From Clostridia bacterium (lineage in GTDB: Bacteria; Bacillota; Sulfobacillia; SLMV01), in contig SLMV01000031.1 of the NCBI GenBank assembly GCA_007133365.1, positions 1 through 7,746 of the forward strand: a DNA stretch of 7,746 nt, in the 5' to 3' direction. The notes under the pieces were generated by a model. It ran no database searches and was not told the DNA's origin. It saw nothing but the letters and a program-made list of their open reading frames with translations. The position numbers and the translations under genes were made by a program. This document shows, piece by piece, positions 5,781 through 7,746 of the stretch; position 1 is the stretch's first letter, and each line of letters opens with the position of its first letter.

Positions 5781-6716
5781 GGTGTCGCTCGTGGAGTTGA
5801 GTATGCGATACAAATTCCTGCGGGGAAACGAGACGGGGTACGTCAACTGGTTGAGAACTGGCCGGATCAGGTGGTGCCCAGGGAGGAGCCGCATTGTGAA
5901 TATGCGTATGAAATCACGGTCCGGACGGATCGTTTAATTGTACGTCAGTACACAAACGGAAAGCTTCATATTCAAGGAAGAGGAGAGACGCTTTTTAACC
6001 GGCTCCTGACCCAGCTTCATTCAAAACTTTCGGATTCGAAACCGGAGAGTCCAATTTATCCCTATGTCGGTACCGATGAGGCGGGGAAAGGGGATTATTA
6101 CGGTCCCTTGGTCATAGCAGGTGTCTATTTAACCGCCAAATGGGCAGATCAGCTCGAGTCCTGGGGCGTTTCCGATTCAAAGACACTCAGCGATCGCCGT
6201 TGCCTGCAATTAGGAAAGAAGATTCAAAGTGATATGGGTGAATTGGCGAATGCCTTGGTGTTAATGCCTAGAACTTATAATCAACTTTATGCGCGATTTA
6301 AACGAGAAGGTAAGAATCTAAATGATCTTTTGGCGTGGGGGCATTCGCGCGTGGTATTAAATTTACAGCGCCGGCTCACATCTGCCGAGCCCCCCTTTAT
6401 TGCAATCGTGGATCAATTTGCTGCCCCGGCGGTTTTAGCAGGGCGGCTTGGCGGGCGAGGAATCAAACTGATCCAAATTGAGAGGGGCGAGCAGTTTATC
6501 GGGGTGGCAGCGGCTTCGATGGTGGCGCGCTATTTGTTCCTTTATCAGTTGGAACAATTGTCCAAAGGGATTGGCGAGGCCCTGCCAAAAGGCGGTGGTG
6601 AGCGGACCGTTTCGGTAGGACGATGCTTGGTGAAGAAGTTTGGACATTCGGTCTTGGATGAAATCGCTAAGCGTCATTTTGTTAACACGCAAAAAATTCT
6701 CTCAAAAGGAGTTTGA
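5775..6716 (+). CDS. rnhC: ribonuclease HIII; start codon uncertain
   Basis: RNase HIII cleaves the RNA strand of RNA:DNA hybrids, removing R-loops and primers. Up to 313 residues are encoded, the usual length. The N-terminal TBP-like substrate-binding domain (about 10-85) has EYAIQI and the family strand pattern around YTNGKLHIQGRGE. The catalytic RNase H fold starts at GTDEAGKGDYYGPL, with the DE pair, then DSKTLSD, DQFAAP (third carboxylate) and GEQFIGVAAASMVARYLF, ending HFVNTQK. Gly-Lys-Gly after DEA and the extra N-domain separate it from RNase HII. The start is unresolved. Homology begins near codon 9 (EYAIQ), an in-frame stop lies at 5730, and the only ordinary in-frame start before that homology is GTG 5775, embedded in the ribosome-binding site. 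The well-placed starts are out of frame. A divergent promoter region lies upstream, and a WYL regulator follows after 4 bases. Confidence 0.92.
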   Translation: MIGVARGVEYAIQIPAGKRDGVRQLVENWPDQVVPREEPHCEYAYEITVRTDRLIVRQYTNGKLHIQGRGETLFNRLLTQLHSKLSDSKPESPIYPYVGTDEAGKGDYYGPLVIAGVYLTAKWADQLESWGVSDSKTLSDRRCLQLGKKIQSDMGELANALVLMPRTYNQLYARFKREGKNLNDLLAWGHSRVVLNLQRRLTSAEPPFIAIVDQFAAPAVLAGRLGGRGIKLIQIERGEQFIGVAAASMVARYLFLYQLEQLSKGIGEALPKGGGERTVSVGRCLVKKFGHSVLDEIAKRHFVNTQKILSKGV

Positions 6717-6720
6717 TTTG

Positions 6721-7701
6721 ATGGACCAACGCAGCAAATTACCCCGTCTTTTTCGATTTTTGCAGCTGGTCTCGAGTCAACGACGGATGAAGGCGGAGGA
6801 AATCGCCCAGAAACTTGGTGTGACCAAGCGGACCGTCTACCGGTATCGACAGGATTTAGAAGATGCTGGATTTGCTATCTATAGTGACGGCAAAGGGTAT
6901 CAATTAGCTAGCGCTCCATTTCTTCCTTCGCTAGATTTGGAGCGAGAGGAAGCGATAGCCTTGTTGCTGGTAGCGGATAGTCACTGGGCGCGAGGGATGA
7001 CCCCTTATGGCCAAACCCTTTCATCGGCGATGGAGAAAATTAAATCGGGAATGCAACCGGATATCCAGGAAGGTTTGCACGAAACCACGAAGGATATTGC
7101 TGTAAGGCAGGAACCCCAAGTCGACATGTCGGGGCATGAGGAAACATTCCAGACGCTTCTCCGAGCGATTCAAAACCGGCAAGTGATTGGTTTGTCCTAC
7201 TGCGGGGTCTCAGATCCAAAGCCTTGGCAACGCAACGTGGAACCTCTCAGCATTTTCCAGTGCTGGTTGGCATGGTACCTCATTGCACACTGTCGATATC
7301 GAAACAGCTTGCGCACCTTTCGTTTAGATCGCATTCACTCGGTGCGAACGATATCGGAGACGTTTGTGCCACCTCGGAATTTTGATCTTCAAGACTACCT
7401 CCGAAACGCCTGGCTGGTGGAGCAGGGGGATGACGTATTCGAAGTGATTATCCGATTTTGGGGTAAAGCGGCGCGACTGGCCGAAGAGTTAAAATGGCAC
7501 CCAACGCAGGAAACCTTATCGGTTAGGGAGGGCCACTGTATAATGCGCTTTAAAACGGGCGGGTTGCGCGAGGTTTCGGAATGGCTCATGCGGTATGATG
7601 ACGAGGCGGAGGTTATCAAACCGGAATGTTTAAGGACGATGATGCGTGAGCGTGCGTTAAAGATTTTGGAAGTATATGAAGCGGACGATCATTTCGAATA
7701 A
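6721..7701 (+). CDS. HTH and WYL-domain transcriptional regulator (YafY/DeoR-like)
   Basis: The 326-residue protein has the full three-part layout of WYL regulators. The N-terminal winged helix (about 1-60) includes MKAEEIAQKLGVTKRTVYRYRQDLEDAGF and ends GKGYQLA. A middle linker leads to the WYL domain (about 140-230), with Trp185-Tyr186-Leu187 intact and the RTFRLDRI motif after it. A C-terminal WCX-type domain starts at about FEVIIRF. In studied members the WYL domain senses nucleic acid or other negatively charged ligands (PafBC in DNA damage, DriD with single-stranded DNA), so a nucleic-acid signal is plausible; the ligand and targets are unknown here. The start is ATG 6721, served by AAAAGGAG (6704-6711) inside the rnhC end. 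TTG 6718 in the same frame is an alternative. The in-frame TTG at 6640 lies inside rnhC and adds residues outside the family fold. Only 4 bases separate it from rnhC, so co-transcription is very likely. Confidence 0.93.
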   Translation: MDQRSKLPRLFRFLQLVSSQRRMKAEEIAQKLGVTKRTVYRYRQDLEDAGFAIYSDGKGYQLASAPFLPSLDLEREEAIALLLVADSHWARGMTPYGQTLSSAMEKIKSGMQPDIQEGLHETTKDIAVRQEPQVDMSGHEETFQTLLRAIQNRQVIGLSYCGVSDPKPWQRNVEPLSIFQCWLAWYLIAHCRYRNSLRTFRLDRIHSVRTISETFVPPRNFDLQDYLRNAWLVEQGDDVFEVIIRFWGKAARLAEELKWHPTQETLSVREGHCIMRFKTGGLREVSEWLMRYDDEAEVIKPECLRTMMRERALKILEVYEADDHFE

Positions 7702-7746
7702 CGGTCCTCATCAAAAATAATAAGACGAAACCGAAGCACCGGGAGA
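7702..7746. other. trailing 45 bases with no recognisable feature
   Basis: A purine-rich stretch follows the regulator stop. CGGT/ACCG at 7702-7705 and 7730-7733 could pair, but no T-run follows and the window ends too soon to judge a terminator or the next gene. Confidence 0.4.

Noticed and set aside
6640..6720. Longer WYL regulator starting at TTG 6640 inside rnhC
   Set aside because: The extra residues precede the helix-turn-helix fold, and ATG 6721 has its own ribosome-binding site.
1..7746. CRISPR array, insertion sequence, transposase, toxin-antitoxin or defence genes
   Set aside because: No repeated spacer pattern, terminal repeats or mobile-element proteins; every long frame is explained by housekeeping genes or the WYL regulator.

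Overview
The window is an ordinary-looking chromosomal housekeeping segment of a Bacillota (Firmicutes) bacterium. The evidence is a close SigH (sigma-30 type) sigma factor, an RNase HIII, and the gene order ispF - cysS - thyX - rlmB - sigH, which is a reduced form of the Bacillus/Clostridia block (ispD-ispF-...-cysS-mrnC-thyX-rlmB-yacP-sigH). Base composition is near 50% GC with strong Shine-Dalgarno sites. A deep-branching, possibly Sulfobacillus-like or other Clostridia-grade organism would fit, but the genus is inference and not resolved here. A SigH of canonical length suggests a spore-forming lineage.

Layout. Positions 1-429 hold the 3' part of ispF (isoprenoid MEP pathway), cut by the window edge. 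A 178-base gap follows, with a possible 40-codon ORF overlapping the ispF stop, a perfect 8-bp inverted repeat, and a strong extended -10 promoter. This promoter starts a tight operon of cysS (Cys-tRNA synthetase), thyX (flavin-dependent thymidylate synthase) and rlmB (23S rRNA Gm2251-type 2'-O-methyltransferase), with gaps of 2 and 15 bases. A 222-base gap, holding a sigma-A-type promoter and a weak hairpin with a T8 run, precedes sigH. A strong intrinsic terminator closes sigH. trpS (Trp-tRNA synthetase) lies convergently on the minus strand. Its start is divergent from rnhC (RNase HIII), and rnhC is followed after 4 bases by a WYL-domain transcriptional regulator. The last 45 bases hold nothing I can name.

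How the genes fit together: the left half is a translation/nucleotide/rRNA-modification operon feeding into the stationary-phase/sporulation sigma factor. The right half pairs an RNA:DNA-hybrid nuclease with a regulator from a family whose known members sense nucleic acids or oligonucleotides. mrnC and yacP, expected in this neighbourhood, are absent, and the ribosomal/secE-nusG block usual after sigH is replaced by trpS.

No wholly new system is evident. The points most worth checking are a ThyX whose RHR signature reads RSR, a puzzling rnhC start (the best ribosome-binding site serves a different frame), the rnhC-WYL pairing, the inverted repeat abutting the cysS promoter, and the long structured sigH leader.
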